Source: Ariolimax columbianus | Taxonomy: Eukaryota; Mollusca; Gastropoda; Stylommatophora; Arionidae | Length of the DNA: 64,000 bases | Direction: 5' to 3' | NCBI GenBank assembly: GCA_036924085.1 | Contig: JAVGWX010000004.1 | Location: 78,942,941-79,006,940 of the forward strand | Part shown: positions 22,601 through 37,500 of the stretch, one piece after another | How the letters are laid out: each line of letters begins with the position of its first letter | How positions within the stretch are numbered: position 1 is the stretch's first letter | Translations under genes and position numbers: made by a program | The notes under the pieces: generated by a model | Told to the model about the DNA's origin: nothing | The model's database searches: none | What the model saw: the letters and a program-made list of their open reading frames with translations, nothing else

Positions 22601-25600
22601 GTCACATGTTTTAAAAAATTGTTTGCGCTGAAGTATCTTGAAGAACAACGTACTTGCGTTAAGTTCTGCTTAAAATTAGGTCAAACATTTACTGAATGCT
22701 GACGGACACTTTCTAAAAAATGTCATAACTGGTGATGAATGATGGATTTATGGATAGCTGTTGAAACAAAAACACAGTCGTCACAGTTGGTTTGAACGAC
22801 ACCGCTGGACCCCCCAAAAAAGCACTACACAGTCACACAAATATGAAGAGTCTGTTGATCATATTTTCTGATTAGAGAGACACAAATAGTCCTGAGTTTG
22901 TTCCACGTGGTCCGACGATCAATAAAGAGTATCACTTCAATGTTATGAGGCGTTTGAGAGAGGCAGTACAAAGAAACAGACCTGAAGCATGGACAAACAA
23001 AACTTGGAAACTGCACCAGAACAACACACCTGTACATAAGTCACTGCATATTCGTTGCTTTTTTGACAAAGCATGAAATGATTGTTGTCCCACAGCCCCC
23101 CTTTTTCCCGGATTTGACCCCTGCAGACTTTTTCCTTGTTTGCAAATTTGAAATTCACCATTAAAGATCACATATTTCACATCATAGAAGATATGAAAGA
23201 AACTTTACTAAGAGACATGCACTCTATCTCAGAAAATGAGTTCCAGGTCGTATTCAAAAATTTGAGAATAAGTTGAGAATGCTATATCAACAATGGAGGG
23301 AACTATTTCGAGGGAGACTAGTTTGAATACATTGAAAATAAAGAAAACTATTTTTGTTTCCAAAGTTTTGTTACTTTATGAACATGTTCTTGTAAATCGA
23401 CTTGAACATCTGTTATACTTATATATAAAATTTTCTTCATATGAAGTATTCATAAATTTATATATATCTGTACTTCCTAGTGGCATATTGACATTGCAAG
23501 AATTAATATGCATGGAAGAACAAAGTATTCTGGAGGGAATGAGTTTAGACACAACAACAACAGGTATATTGAGGAAAGAAAATTGATAGAACACTCTCAA
23601 AAAGAAGTTGGACAGTACAGCCAGACAAACGCTGGATTGGAACTCTCAAAGAAAAAGAGGAATGCCAAGAAAGACGTGTCGCAGAACGATTGAGATTACC
23701 ACAAATATAGTAGGGTTTGTATGTGTGAAACTCAAGAGGGCAGCTCAGAGTGGATGCTCATAGCTAGCATCTATTTCCGCCCTATGCTTCAAGGGGAACC
23801 AGGTGAATATATAATGATGATGAACACACAAACTTACTCTACAAACAAACGAATCGTTCCCATAGAACAGCTGACACTGCTTGTTGGCTGATATAGTACT
23901 GAACTCGACGTTGAGAAAGCCAGATGAATTCACAAGACATCTTTCAAGAATTCTGTCAGAGATAAAAACAAACAAGGTGACAGCGGCGATGATGAAAAAG
24001 ACTAGCAACGATGGCCAAACTGATAACAAAGGATAAAAAAAGCCATTATACATCCTTTCCCCCAATTTAGTCTAGTGGTTTGCGAGGCAAACTCAATTTA
24101 ACTATTGTTTTCTTCCTTGTGTGTTTATACTAAAGTTGTTATCAAATGTCTTTATTTGGTTTCTTCATCGCTCAAGCTGTTTTCAATATCTTTCTCCAAC
24201 ATTTCCTTTAAAAAAAAAATTATGTTTTGCAATGGTAATATTTATTGTCCATGCCTCGCACCTATATTACTGCCTCGGGGAAAAGAAATGTTCTAATTAG
24301 TTACATCTTTTTGGCGCCTTCTTGCATATTTTTCATTTGTAGAAGTTTAAACGGGGCAATGAAACGTAAAGTCTAGAATATCTCTCGGGAAGATAAAATC
24401 CGCAACCCTGAGTCCTCCTCTTCGGGAACGTTGTTAACTGTGTATTGTTAAGAAAGCATATATGGGAATGGCCGTGGAGTCTTCATGCCGGATGATAGAT
24501 GGACATGAAAGGTGAGGTTTTGGTAACCATACAACCACAAATGTCCACAAGGGCGCCCTCCAATAAGATGGAGAGAGGGTCTTTGTCATGACCTTGGACC
24601 ATCACGATACCCCAGGGAAAAGGGAAGACACGAATGTACAGGTTTTGTACTACTGGCATCATCTACATTCTGTCTGAATGAATACCAGGATATGGTTGAA
24701 GATACGGCACAGTGAATGAGCTGGCAGCGGCCATCGATACGTAGCTGGCTGGTTGCATCAGGAGTTAGCCAGCCACAGCTGACCAAGACCCTATTCCGCC
24801 TTTAAGTGGCAGCCCTGGAAAGAAGCAGCATAAGTATATTCTGGCTAAGAGAAACAGGATCGCAATGAGAAGGCAAACCTAGTACACCAACAAGCCAGCT
24901 GAAACCAGAAGTTTAAGACGAAATGTGCAAATATCGCAGCCATGCTGTAAACTATGACACAATGTTCTTTTCAGGACGAATACCAAAAGAAGAAGAAAAA
25001 TGCCTAGATTCGAGTATTCAACTAATCAGGTAATTTACTCACATTATATGGGCCAAGACTCACATCAGAGTCAAATGCAACTTACTGACCATGATCATAC
25101 ACCCTACTTGATTCTCCTTCTTCTAGCCCGGTGAGGTTCATGAAGGCGACTGTGTTCTTCAGATCTTCGCCTTCAGGCTCAACCCCACACACATCTTTAC
25201 AAGCTGGTCACCTACTCGGGCCAGACTACCTCGTTGGTCTGTACAAGTAAGGCAGCTTGCACGATATGTTTTGGTGTTTGCTTAGGTGCTCCTCAGTCGC
25301 ATGCATGCAGCGGTGTCTCTGAGACCCATTCTGTGGAGGTGGGCCTTGAGTCTGCAATGTCATGCTTTGAGCCTGAAAATCAGTGTCTGCCCGTTCTCTG
25401 CCAAGTTTGTCTATGCTGTTATTTTCTTGTTTGTATTCTTTGTGCTTGTCTTTCCATTTCGTCCTCATGAATCGCTTTACAAATGTCTATTCTTCTTTAT
25501 GGCTCTGTGGATAGCGAGTTTTGCATGCCATCACTTCCGGCTAATGCAAACTCATCTACCTTCTCGTATCCAAGGATCCCACAGTTGGCCGGAATACATT

Positions 25601-28176
25601 GTAAGACTAGATCTGTTTTTGGTTTTTTTTAAGGGGGGGGGGGGGGGGGAAGTGGTATGGAGGGACCAGCAACCCGATGTTACATTTTATTTCTTTTAGT
25701 CTTTCTTGTTTGGAGCTTGATATGGTTTGGGGCTTGAGATGGCTTGGAGTTTGCTTCTGGAGTCTGTTAGAATGGACGTTTTGTTTTGTAGTTGCCTTTT
25801 GGCTGTAAGAATCTGAGTTTAACCTTACATTCACATTGTGCACCTGACAATAGACTGTGTTACAGCAGTCTTGCCAACAAGAAGGGAGCTCGACAATGTG
25901 ATCTCTGTAGTGGTGATCCTGCAGAGAAGCCTACCATTGTACTATAGTATGAAGGCCCCAGGACCACCTTCTTCAGTACAATATCGGGAAATAAGAAGAA
26001 TATAACTTAACTTGACTTAATGTCTTTATACTGGTTCTTCTTCTTCTTCTTCATTCATCCGCAGGACAAGGTCCCGGTTTCTCTTACAAAGGTAACTGTT
26101 GTTTCTAAGACTGTTTTATCTTCATACAGCTTTTGTATCATTCATATCTGTCTCGCGAGGCCAGTATTGTTCTTTCTTTTCCTGCGTGAGCGTACAGCTT
26201 TGTTGGATGTGTTCTACGGTCATGATATGCTCCCCACATGGGCACCTGTCCACTGTCCCATTCCTCATTTTGTTGTAAAGATGACCGTTGAGTCTGTTAT
26301 GCCCAGTTCTCAGTCTGAAGATGATGACTTGCTCTTCTCTAGTTAAGTTAAAGTAGCTCTCTTCCTTTCGGAAGTCGTGGTGATGATCAGCCCATGTTAC
26401 CCTGTAGTTGGCTTTAATTATGGTCTTGGCCTCATTATATGTGATACTCAGGTCTGTTTGTAGGGATGCTCCTCCACACTTTGTTAGTTTGTCTGCAGCT
26501 TCATTGCCTTCAATATTATAGTGGGATGAGATCCACTGTATGACCAACTGTGTGAGTTCTGCTGAGAGCTGTGTCAGAAAGAACACACATTACTCAAAAT
26601 CTTCATCTTTGTGTTGTTTTAGCGCTGCCAGTACTGGCGCGGCATCAGTCAGGAATACTATGTTTTCTTTGTTGATATCTTTATCTTATACTGGTTCAGA
26701 AGACTCTGCAGAGTCTATATACAACCAGTTTCTTGGAGGGTGATGATGATTGTATAATCCCTTTAGCTGTGAGATGGCATCTCTTGACAGTCCAATGTCT
26801 ACCTACAAAAGCACACGTCCTCTCCAATTGTTGAAGTGATATGTAAAGTGTTTTGTATGTTGGGGTATGGTGGTATCAGCAGGTTCTGCAGAGCAGTCAG
26901 CCCTGGATACAAAATCAGGAGGTGCTCGACTGACTCCTCGTGGTTGTGGTAGAATTTGCAGTTTGGTTCACGTAGTGGGTCTAATCTATCCAGATATCTG
27001 TTGAGAGGGGCATGGCCTGTTCTCAGCTTGAAGATCATTCTTGGAGGATGGTTCACCGATGTGCGAGTCATCTTAATAGACTCAAACACTATTTGTCGGA
27101 CAATGCAACCAAAGAAAGGTGCGCATGAGGCTATCAACCTCATTGTGTAAATCAAATTGTCTCAGAAACAACTACATTAAAAGCACAAACATTGATCTGA
27201 CACAGACGTTATAAAGGAGGTCAAATGTTGAAGTGCTCCTATACTCTGACTTGGGTGAAAAAGGGACAAGATGAACAACTCAGAGACAAATAGCTTCCAA
27301 AATATACAATGAAAACAACTTACGTAGTATTCATTTCCAAAGTGTTCAGTATAATCACAATGGATTTGGATGAACAAGATGAGAACTTCCAAGGATTTAG
27401 TGTCGTGCCTTCTATCTCTGGGTATGATCCGTCCGACATGATGAAACGATCAGACGGTCTACATAAGTTTTTTTCACCATCATGTCCTGAGCCCAGGCTG
27501 TTTATGAAATATTAAGTGAGATCAGTGATTAAGAATGAATGCGAAAAATTGGTTGCTATAACTGAGAGTTAAGGCGCTTGTTTCTGGAGAAATGAAAGTG
27601 CGAAACAGCGGGTATCCGAATCCTGCCAGTTTCAAACGTCCCCTGATCTCAGAGGAGGTGAGATTAGACATCCAGCTCTAGTTGAAACAGACAATAAACT
27701 CAGAGGTTCTGTGTACAGACGGCGTGTAAAAGAATCCTTGGCATTTGAGAATTGAAAATAGCCAGATATTTTGGACCGTCCGAGTAAAACTTCTGAAGTT
27801 GGTTCCAATGAAGGTTAAGGAGGCGGCCCTTCGAACAATAACCTGTTTGTCTGCACACTACACGGGAAGTGTTTAGAGTAAGACATAACCATCCTTATTA
27901 ATAGAAGATAATGGCGGTCTCTGTGGCGATATGGTCAAGTCTTTTGCCTCATGTTCAGACGGTCGGGGTTTCAATTCGAGCTGCAACAGTCAGTTCATGA
28001 TGGCAATTTTTCCGGAGATGCCTGGGTTCATTGCTGGAGCTACGGAGTTCGTGTTTTGTGTGATGATCTCAGCAGGCGGGGATACCGTACTATGGAGAGA
28101 GACGGAGTCATATGGGGAAATCCGCGGAGATGAAGTCAAGCCATCGCCTTTAACCTTTCATTAGTTAAAGAGAAGT

Positions 28177-28223
<47 letters not shown>

Positions 28224-28564
28224 TGAGTGAAAAAGAGAGAGTGAGATAGAGAAAGAGAGGGAGAGATGCAAAAAACAAAAATTGGTATTAAAGCAAAATT
28301 TCCAATACTGCCAAAATTAGTGATGGTAGCTATTCTGCCATTTATTGCCACCTATTTGTCTGAATCAGCATTTTCAACATTGATTGAACTTAAACAAAAA
28401 TACTGTTCACGTCTTGAGAACATCGAGATTGCTGTGAGACCAACACTGATGAATATTAAGCCGCCACGATTCGAGTTATTGTGTCAGAATAAGTAATCAC
28501 ATTCATCCCACTAAAGGTAAACTTATTCTTATCTTCTTCCAGTCTTCAGTAAAATTGTCTTTGG

Positions 28565-28596
<32 letters not shown>

Positions 28597-31500
28597 TAGC
28601 ATTAATTGCATTTATGTCATTGAGTAAAGGGCCATGAAAAAATGTGTCTGATCCAAAGGGGTTGAAGATGAATAAAGTTTGACAAGCCCTGTTTAAGATA
28701 ATAAAAAGATAATAACGTTTTAGATAATGACAGAGATACAGATGTTTTAGATAGTTGAAGAGATACAGGTATTTTAGATAACAGAAGAGATCAAGATATT
28801 TAAGATAACAGAAGAGATAAATATATTTTAGATAACAGAAAAGATCAAGATATATTAGATAATATAGTCAACAAAGATGTTTATGATAATTAATCACAAT
28901 ATTGAGTACAGAAAATAAAGTTGTTTGGACATTTGATAAGGGTGCAGTATGATCAAACTGCTATGAGGTCATACTACATGAAGGTACCGGGGTCAACAGC
29001 AAGAGGTTGATTGATAGCGGAGATCAAAGAAAACACTTCACAAGTTTAATATAGAGTGCACTAGTGCATGAGATTCGACCTAATATTGTTTTTGTTTAAC
29101 AATACTTTGTATAGATGACATAGCAGTGAGACAGGTCTGAAATTGTTGGCTTCTGTTGGCATTTTCCCAGGTTTGAGCAGTGCCTCGACTTTAGCTTTAC
29201 TTCAGCTTATTGGTATATGCAGGGTTATTATGCATATTTCATTAGTTCTAGTATTCATTCTTTGGTTTTGGAGCCAAAATGTCTGATTTACTTTGTTCTC
29301 AGTTTATCTATTCCTGCCGCCCTGTTGATGTGCATTTAATTGATTGCCTCATCGAGTTCCCAATGAGGAATGGTGTTCCCAGCGAATCATTTTCATGTTC
29401 CTCTTTCCTTCTGATCTTTTTGCCCTTTGTGGTTGGTTTTCTCGTTAATCAATAACTGTTGGGCAATTTGATTGGGAGTGATTGATATTTGAATATTTGA
29501 ATTTACAGTTGGATCATGGCTGAGGCCTATGATAAATTTCTATGCCCGTCGACTGGTCTGTTTCATATCGAGCTCTTCCACCAACCTGCACCGTCTTTCT
29601 GTTCTGGAAGCTGCTATCTCATGCATTAGTTCTTCTCCTGTAATGATCGTCTCTTCAGCAAAGGGTCTTTTTCATACAAAGCCATGTATTATTCTAGGAG
29701 TGTTTTTTTTACTTTTCTTTGAGACCCGTAATGTCCTGTGTTCTGCTTCCTCATGGGATATGTCGTCTTGATGTTTTCTTGACGAGATCAACAAATGCTT
29801 CATAGTTTTCTGGTTTCAAGTCGATTTTCACTATTTCACTATCCAAGTAACCACCAAAATCACTACACCTGGCTCGTTTGAAATTGAAACGTCTTTTAAA
29901 AGGCAATGTTTCAGGTTTGGACACAGGTTTAATCTTGCATGAGATTGATCTAAATTGTGTCAGAGGGATTGGTTCTTGTTCAAATTTCACTGTCTGGTTT
30001 GCTATGTGTCCTTACTAAGATGTAAACCAATCTGCGAGTTCATCTTAATAGACTTCAAATAAACACTACAGCAAAGTAGACCTGCAGCCTGTTAAGTGCC
30101 ATCTATACTGCTCTAAATAAACCACCTAACCATGGCTGGTGTTATGCCATGCCACACGGTTAGTCGCCTCTTACGACATGCTTGCTGTGAGGCAGTGGTG
30201 CTATTCTTGTCCTTATCATACACCAAGACCCAGGCGGACCACTCGGGCTATAGATGTTCTTTAATGTGAAGAAAATCATATGATTTTAGATAATGGAAGA
30301 TATTAAGATGTTTTTGACAGTAGAAGAGATAAAGATGTTTTAGACAGTGGAAAAGACAAAGATGTCTTAGACAGTGGAAGAGATAAACATGTCTTAGATA
30401 ATGGAATAGATACAATACATAGGGGAAAAGCTAAAAAAGTTGTATAATGTGTAAGATATAAAGATGTTTTAGAATTTGCAAAAGATACGAATATTTTAAA
30501 ATTTGTAAGAAATGTTTTGGAATGAATAAGAGATAAACAAGCTTAAGAATTAATAAGATATAAAGATGTTTTAGAACGTGCAAAAGATAAAGATGTTTTA
30601 AAAGGAATAAGAGATAAATATTCTTCTTCTTTAGCGGTTGTCCTTCCTTATAAGGACGTTGTTACGTTGCGTCATAGTTTACAGCGAGGTTGTGATATCT
30701 GTTATCTTTAGGCTCGATACGTCTGGTTCTAGTTGGATTTCTTGGGAACCGGGTTTGCTTTTTTCACTTCTATCCCTATTATCTTAGCCAGACTATACTG
30801 GTACAGCCTGTTTCCAGGGCCGATACTTGGAGACGGAATGCGGTCTCCAGTATCAGCTCTGGTTCACTGACCCTAATGCAAGCGGCAAACTATGAGTCCC
30901 TTACTGCTGTCAGCTAATTAACAGTGCTGCATCTTTGGTCCCAGATATAATAATGCTTTACAGTATATTTATTTCTTTTCACTTATCCTATTATGCCATT
31001 CAGTATCAGTTTATGAACATATCTCTAGAACAAGTCTGACTGTGTGCCTCATGCACAGTGACATTCACCAACTCGGATATTTCAGTAAGCCACCATTTTC
31101 ATGGTCTGTCTTTGGCCTTACAGTATGTAAGTTGTTGTTTTTTTGCGTTCGCCTTATTTCTCTAATTCCCAAGGTGGTGTGCGTTGCACTGTGGTTTTTA
31201 TTTTGCGCCTGTCGGCCCAGTTCATCCGACTTCAGCATGCATTTTATGTAAGGGTCTGCTTCCTCCTGCATTTTCTAAAGGTTTGCTTCCCCGGGCTAAC
31301 GGCCGGTGCTGTGATGGGGATCAAACCTAGCACCTTTGGGTCGTGAGCCGTGCCACTTAACCACTAGGCCACGCCGTCCCCTCAGTATGTAAGTGATAGA
31401 ATTATTAAGAAATAGAGATGGTATAGAATATGTAAGAGATCAAGATGTTTTAGAATGAATACAACAAGGGGGATCAAGATGCTGAGCAGCGCACGCATAA

Positions 31501-34500
31501 GCTGCAGTGGTCCGCGACCCATAGCTGACTACTAGCATCAGGGCCAGCGAACCAGAGCTGCCAAGACCCGTCTATACCTTCACGCGGTGATCCTGGATAA
31601 CAGGCTGCAGCAGGGCAGACTGACTAAGGAGAAGGGATCGAAGAGGGAATGCTAACCCGGTACTCAAAAAATGCTGGCTGAAGTCGGATGTGTTGGACCG
31701 AAAGGTGCAAATATAGCAACCAAGCTGTAAACTACGACACAACGCATTCCGTTCTCTGGACTACATTCTGCTACTCAAGCCCTTTCAGGGTTTGGTAGCG
31801 GGAGATTGAGAACGAACGAAGAAGAAGAATACAACATGGGATGTTCTAAAATATGTCAGAAATACAGACGTTTTAGAATGAAAACAAAATAAAGGTGTGT
31901 TAGAATGTGTAAGAGATAACGATGTTTTAGAATGTGTAAGAGATGAAGATGTTTTAGAATGAACAAGAGATAGATACGCTATATAACAGACAATTGTTAT
32001 CACTTCTGTCACATATCATACCCGTGAGCTAATTCATGGGCCACAATTCCTTCGCTCTGGTAGGCTCCCTTGTCTTCTATAACAGATGCGCTTTCACCGT
32101 TTGTCTTACAGATAGTGCCAACATTTGCCAGACCTGCAACGCAAAATGTCACTACAAGATACTGCACAGACTTGACATATTAGAAATATGGTGTTAAGCC
32201 CATATTGTTCTTGACCAACGGCACGCTAGGGGTGATTTGGCCAACAATCACGCTGGCCGCCTTTATTTTCTCAGATTATTCTGGTACCCAATTTTTTAGG
32301 CTAGGTTGACCTCTGTATCTGTTGTCAGATCGGAAAATCTCGCACCAGTTGGGAACCGAATCCCGATCACTCAGCTTGGAAGCCAGTTCAATTACCCCTG
32401 CACCACCTCGGCTCCAAAGAGACTTTCTAAATTGAATTTAGATTTTCATCATCAGACTTTCCACTTCCTTTCAAAATTTTTCAAAGTTCATGAACTCTTG
32501 ACTTATTTAACTTTCATCATCAGCATCTTCATCATCTTCTTCGGCATCATCATCACCATGTAACATATCTTTTGCAGAACATTGCTCTCACAACAGCCGA
32601 TTTGTAAGAATCGCTATATTTTGCCATCTTTTTCGTCTCTGCTACTGTCATTCACAGAATGTCTTTTATGTCATGGGTCAATCTTCCACTTGAGTTGTCT
32701 CTGTCTTGCGTCCCAGGCACCATATACTCCCCATTATCGTTTTTTACACGCTTTTATTTAACTTGTCTTGGGAAGAGAAAACTAAAGTCTGGTCAGACAA
32801 ACCAAAGACACAATACAAACGCAAGGCATAACATAGATAGGCAGGCTCTCACATGAAATCCGCAGGGGAAAAGAAAGAGAGGAAGACCCAAAAATACATG
32901 GAGAAGAAAATATTAGAAGGAACTATGATTAAATTGTTACATCTGGGGAGAGGTAGACAGACCAGTCCCTGACAGTGCATGCTGACGAGATGTGGCCAAA
33001 GGCTTTTGTACAGAGGGGAGAAACAGCGTCAATTGAATGATTGATTGATTAAAAAACTGCTGTACGTATTTATTCCATTGCTGTGGTAGCCAAGGGTTTT
33101 TTTTAGGCTGAGGATTACAATAGCTTCACCACTACTCTCCCCACACCGTGTGCTGGCTATATTTGTTTATTTCACCCCCAACAGAAAAACAGGATATGCT
33201 TTACAGGGGATTTGATCCGCTGCTCTCTTTGTTGGCAGACAGACATTAAAACCATTTAACCATGCACTCCTCTATATAGTATCACAAATAAACACAGGAG
33301 AGTTGCACAGAAAGGAAAGAATGAATGAAATATAAAATAATAAAATACTTTCTGACCACCAAAGGGGTTTCTGTAGAAAACATAACATGACCCCTGTTTC
33401 CCTTCGTATGTGTCATAAGAAAACATAACATGACCCCTGTTTCCTTCCCTATGTGCCATAACAGAACATAACATGAGCCATATTTCCTTCCCTATGTGCC
33501 ATAAGAAAACATAACATGAGTCCTGTTTCCTTCCCTATGTGCCATAACAAACCAGAACATGACACCTGTTTCCTTCCCTATGTGCCATAAGAGGCAAATA
33601 CACAATGTTGTGCATGCGAATATCGTCCTCATTAGGTTCCTTGCCGGTTCACGCTGGGGATCAAGTAACTCCATCCCCTTCTATCACGTGTGTCATTTAC
33701 TCATTTACCAACTCTGTTGCCATTCTCTCAGGCTGTCCAACATCTTCTCTTTCTGCCTTCCTCTGACTTTCCTGTTGCCATAACGTGCTACAAACCGCCT
33801 CTTCTCATATCATGCCCGAAGAAGGATAACTGCCTTGTTCTGATCATTGCAATGAGTTGTCTTTGTGCCTCTTCGAGTTTGGCTTGGCTTGGCTTGGCTT
33901 GGCTTGACTTGGCTTGGCTTGGCTTAGCTTGGCTTCGTTCGTTCTAAATCTCCCGCTACCAAACGCTGAAAAGGACTTAAGTAGCAGAATGTAGTCCAGA
34001 GAATGGAATGCATTGTGTCACAGTTTACAGCTTGACTGCGATATTTGCACCTTTCGGTCCAATACATCCGACTTCAGCAAGCATTTTTTGAGTACTGGGT
34101 TAGCATTCCCTCTTCGATCCCTTCTCCTTAGCCAGTCTGTCCTGCTGCAGTCTTGTATCCAGGATCACCGCGTGGAGGTTCAGAAGAGTCTTGGTAGTTC
34201 TGGTTCGCTGGCCCTGACGCTAGCAGTCAGCTATGGGTCGCTGACCCTGACGCTAGCAGTCAGCTATGGGTCGCTGGCCCTGACGCTAGCAGTCAGCTAT
34301 GGGTCGCTGGCTCTGACGCTTGCAGTCAGCTATGGGTCGCTGGCTCTGACGCTAGCAGTCAGCTATGGGTCGCTGGCCCTGACGCTAGCAGTCAGCTATG
34401 GGTCACTGGCCCTGACACTAGCAGTCAGCTATGGGTCGCTGGCCCTGACACTAGCAGTCAGCTATGGGTCGCTGGCCCTGACGCTAGCAGTCAGCTATGG

Positions 34501-37500
34501 GTCGCTGGCCCTGACGCTAGCAGTCAGCTATGGGTCGCTGGCCCTGACGCTAGCAGTCAGCTATGGGTCGCTGGCCCTGACGCTAGCAGTCAGCTATGGG
34601 TCGCTGGCCCTGACGCTAGCAGTCAGCTATGGGTCACTGGCCCTGACGCTAGCAGTCAGCTATGGGTCGCTGGCCCTGACGCTAGCAGTCAGCTATGGGT
34701 CGCTGGCCCTGACGCTAGCAGTCAGCTATGGGTCGCTGGCCCTGACGCTAGCAGTCAGCTATGGGTCGCTGGCCCTGACGCTAGCAGTCAGCTATGGGTC
34801 GCTGAACGCTACAGCTCACGCGCTGCTCATCATCTTTATCTCAATTCAAATCTGTTCACACAAAAACGTGTTTTTTTAAAATGTTTGACATACAATAACA
34901 AAAAAACACTTCACCTTTGGTGACGTTAAACTTGATCCCATTGTCTCCGCCGCCATAGAGGTTGAGCCTGAAAGGTGGTGAAGGAGATAAGGAGAAAAGG
35001 AAAACATGCATTAAAGAAAGTATTAGTATACATTTTGTGTGTGAAGAAGGTGATGCTTGTATTGTGCAACAAAGCACACATGTGATTTGTGAAAGATCTC
35101 GACCAATCGTAACTCTAAACTGCGTGTTCTTAACTCTCGTGATGATGATGATGATGGGGATGATGGTGATGTGATAATGATGATGATGGTGATGAAGATG
35201 ATGATGATGAAGATAGTGATGATGATGGTGATGGTGGGGATGATGGTGATAATGATGATGATGGTGATAATGATGGTGATGATGTTGAAGATGATGATGG
35301 TGATAATGATGGTGATTATAGTGAAGATGATGATGGTGATGATGATGGTGGGGATGATGGTGATGATGTTGAAGATGATGATGGTGATGATGATGGTGGG
35401 GATGATGGTGATAATGATGGTGATGATGTTGAAGATGATGATGGTGATAATGATGGTGATTATGGTGAAGTTGATGATGGTAATGATGATGATGGTGATA
35501 ATGATGGTGATGATGGTGATACTGATGATGGTGAAGATGATGATGGTGAGAAGGGTAAAGATAATAATGATGTAGATAGTGAAAATGATGATGGTGATAA
35601 TGATGGTGATGATGTTGAATATGATGATGGTGAAGATGATGATGGTGATGATGATGATAATGAAGGTGATGAGGGCGAAGGTAATGATGGTGATGATGAT
35701 GATGAATTATGATGGTGGTAATGAAGATGGTGATGATGAATGCTAATGGTGTTGATGATAGTGTTGATGAAGATGTGATGATGATGCTAATATGATGATT
35801 TTATAATCCATTTAGTTGTGAGCTGGAAGGCCTTGATAGCCCAATGTCACCCGAACAAAAGCAAACATCTTCTTCAGTCTTAGGTTGCATAAAGTCTGTT
35901 TCTTAGAAGCATCATGATCTAGAGAACCCGTACCGACACATCTCTTCGAGTGTCCAAAAGTGAGGCAGATCAGTAAGTCTGTGTTCCAGGATCGTCCCGC
36001 CAAAAGGGCAGAACACACATCAGTTGCAAATATCATCATTCTACAGCTAGCACTGCCAATTCTTCTGTATCATTGTATTAGTTGCCCATCGCATGAGAAG
36101 ATGATGACAGCATGAGGCATGTGTGTTCAGATGTTACCTAAAATTATGTTTTCTTTTTCTTCTGCGTTCGTTCTCAAACTCCCGCTACCAAGTCGTGGAA
36201 AGGGCTTTGTAAGCAGCAGAATGTTGTCCGGAGAACAAAATGCGTTGTGTCATGGTTTACAGTAGTCAGCTATGGGTCGCTGACTGCTGCAGCTCATGCA
36301 CAGATCAGCATATTGATCCCCCTGAAATGACTGGGCAGTTCTATACGAGCTCTCCAGACTCTGGAGCTCACCTGGACAGCGTCTGGGAATGATCCATAAT
36401 GGCATCCAATCTTGACGTGCAGCTCGCTTTTTTAACGATGCGAGCACAGTGTGTAATGGCCATGCACCGAGCTAAGCGGTTTGGAGCATGCATCTCCCAG
36501 GAGGCGACATCAGTGAAAAAACTCGGAGAATCTGTGTATCGTTTCTTTTGTGCCCTTTCCGAGCGCTTTATGGTCATGCGCACACAGTTGAACAGTTGCC
36601 TGATGAGGCGCTTATTGGCATGTGACAATATTGGCAGTCCATTTGATCTGAGCTCCATGGAATAGCAAAAAGATGCTTGGGAGCTGAGCCCTGCTGGATA
36701 CTTCAGAGGTTGGTACTTTATCTCACCAGCTGATCCCCATCAGCTCGCAGAGATAGGTCGTGTGGTAACTGCTGAGTTCCTGTCACGTCTGCTATAGATT
36801 GCCCATGTTTCAGATGACATAGAACAGTGGTTAGCACCACAGCACGAAAGATCTCCTTGATCTTAGAAACACCCCTGAGTTCCTGTCACGTCTGCTATAG
36901 ATTGCCCATGTTTCAGATGACATAGAACAGTGGTTAGCACCACAGCACGAAAGATCTCCTTGATCTAAGAAACACCCCTGAGTTCCTGTCACGTCTGCTA
37001 TAGATTGCCCATGTTTCAGATGACATAGAACAGTGGTTAGCACCACAGCACGAAAGATCTCCCTGATCTTAGAAACACCCCTGAGTTCCTGTCACGTCTG
37101 CTATAGATTGCCCATGTTTCAGATGACAAAGAACAGTGGTTAGCACCACAGCACGAAATATCTCCTTGATCTTAGAAACACCCCTGAGTTCCTGTCATTT
37201 GCTCCGTCTTCCAAAAGCAACACTTGCATTTCCCATTATTTTGTGGACCTCAGAGGCGATATTCGGTTCTCTGGTGAAGGTACTGTCAAGATAAGAAAAG
37301 CTATCAACTGATTGTAGAAGTTTGTATTGTACATTGATGTTTGGTTTGTGGTAAGTTTAGATAAGATTATGGTTCCCTTTAACAGTTTAGATAAGATTAT
37401 GGTTCCCTTTAACAGTTTAGATAAGATTATGGTTCCCTTTAACAGTTTAGTCTTTAGCATTTTAGTGAAGACTGTACTGTCCTTTGATAGTCTTGATCCG

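Noticed and set aside
23745..24065. ORF start with a hydrophobic N-terminus as a small membrane protein
   Set aside because: The hydrophobic part is intronic sequence upstream of exon 11; only 23,838-23,952 is supported as coding.
34013..34879. A 288-codon open frame of repeated SYGSLALTLAV
   Set aside because: It is the 33-bp minisatellite (a multiple of three) inside a SINE; no start context, exon borders or conservation signal.
35171..35575. Methionine-rich 134-codon ORF
   Set aside because: Pure product of the GAT/GGT trinucleotide array.
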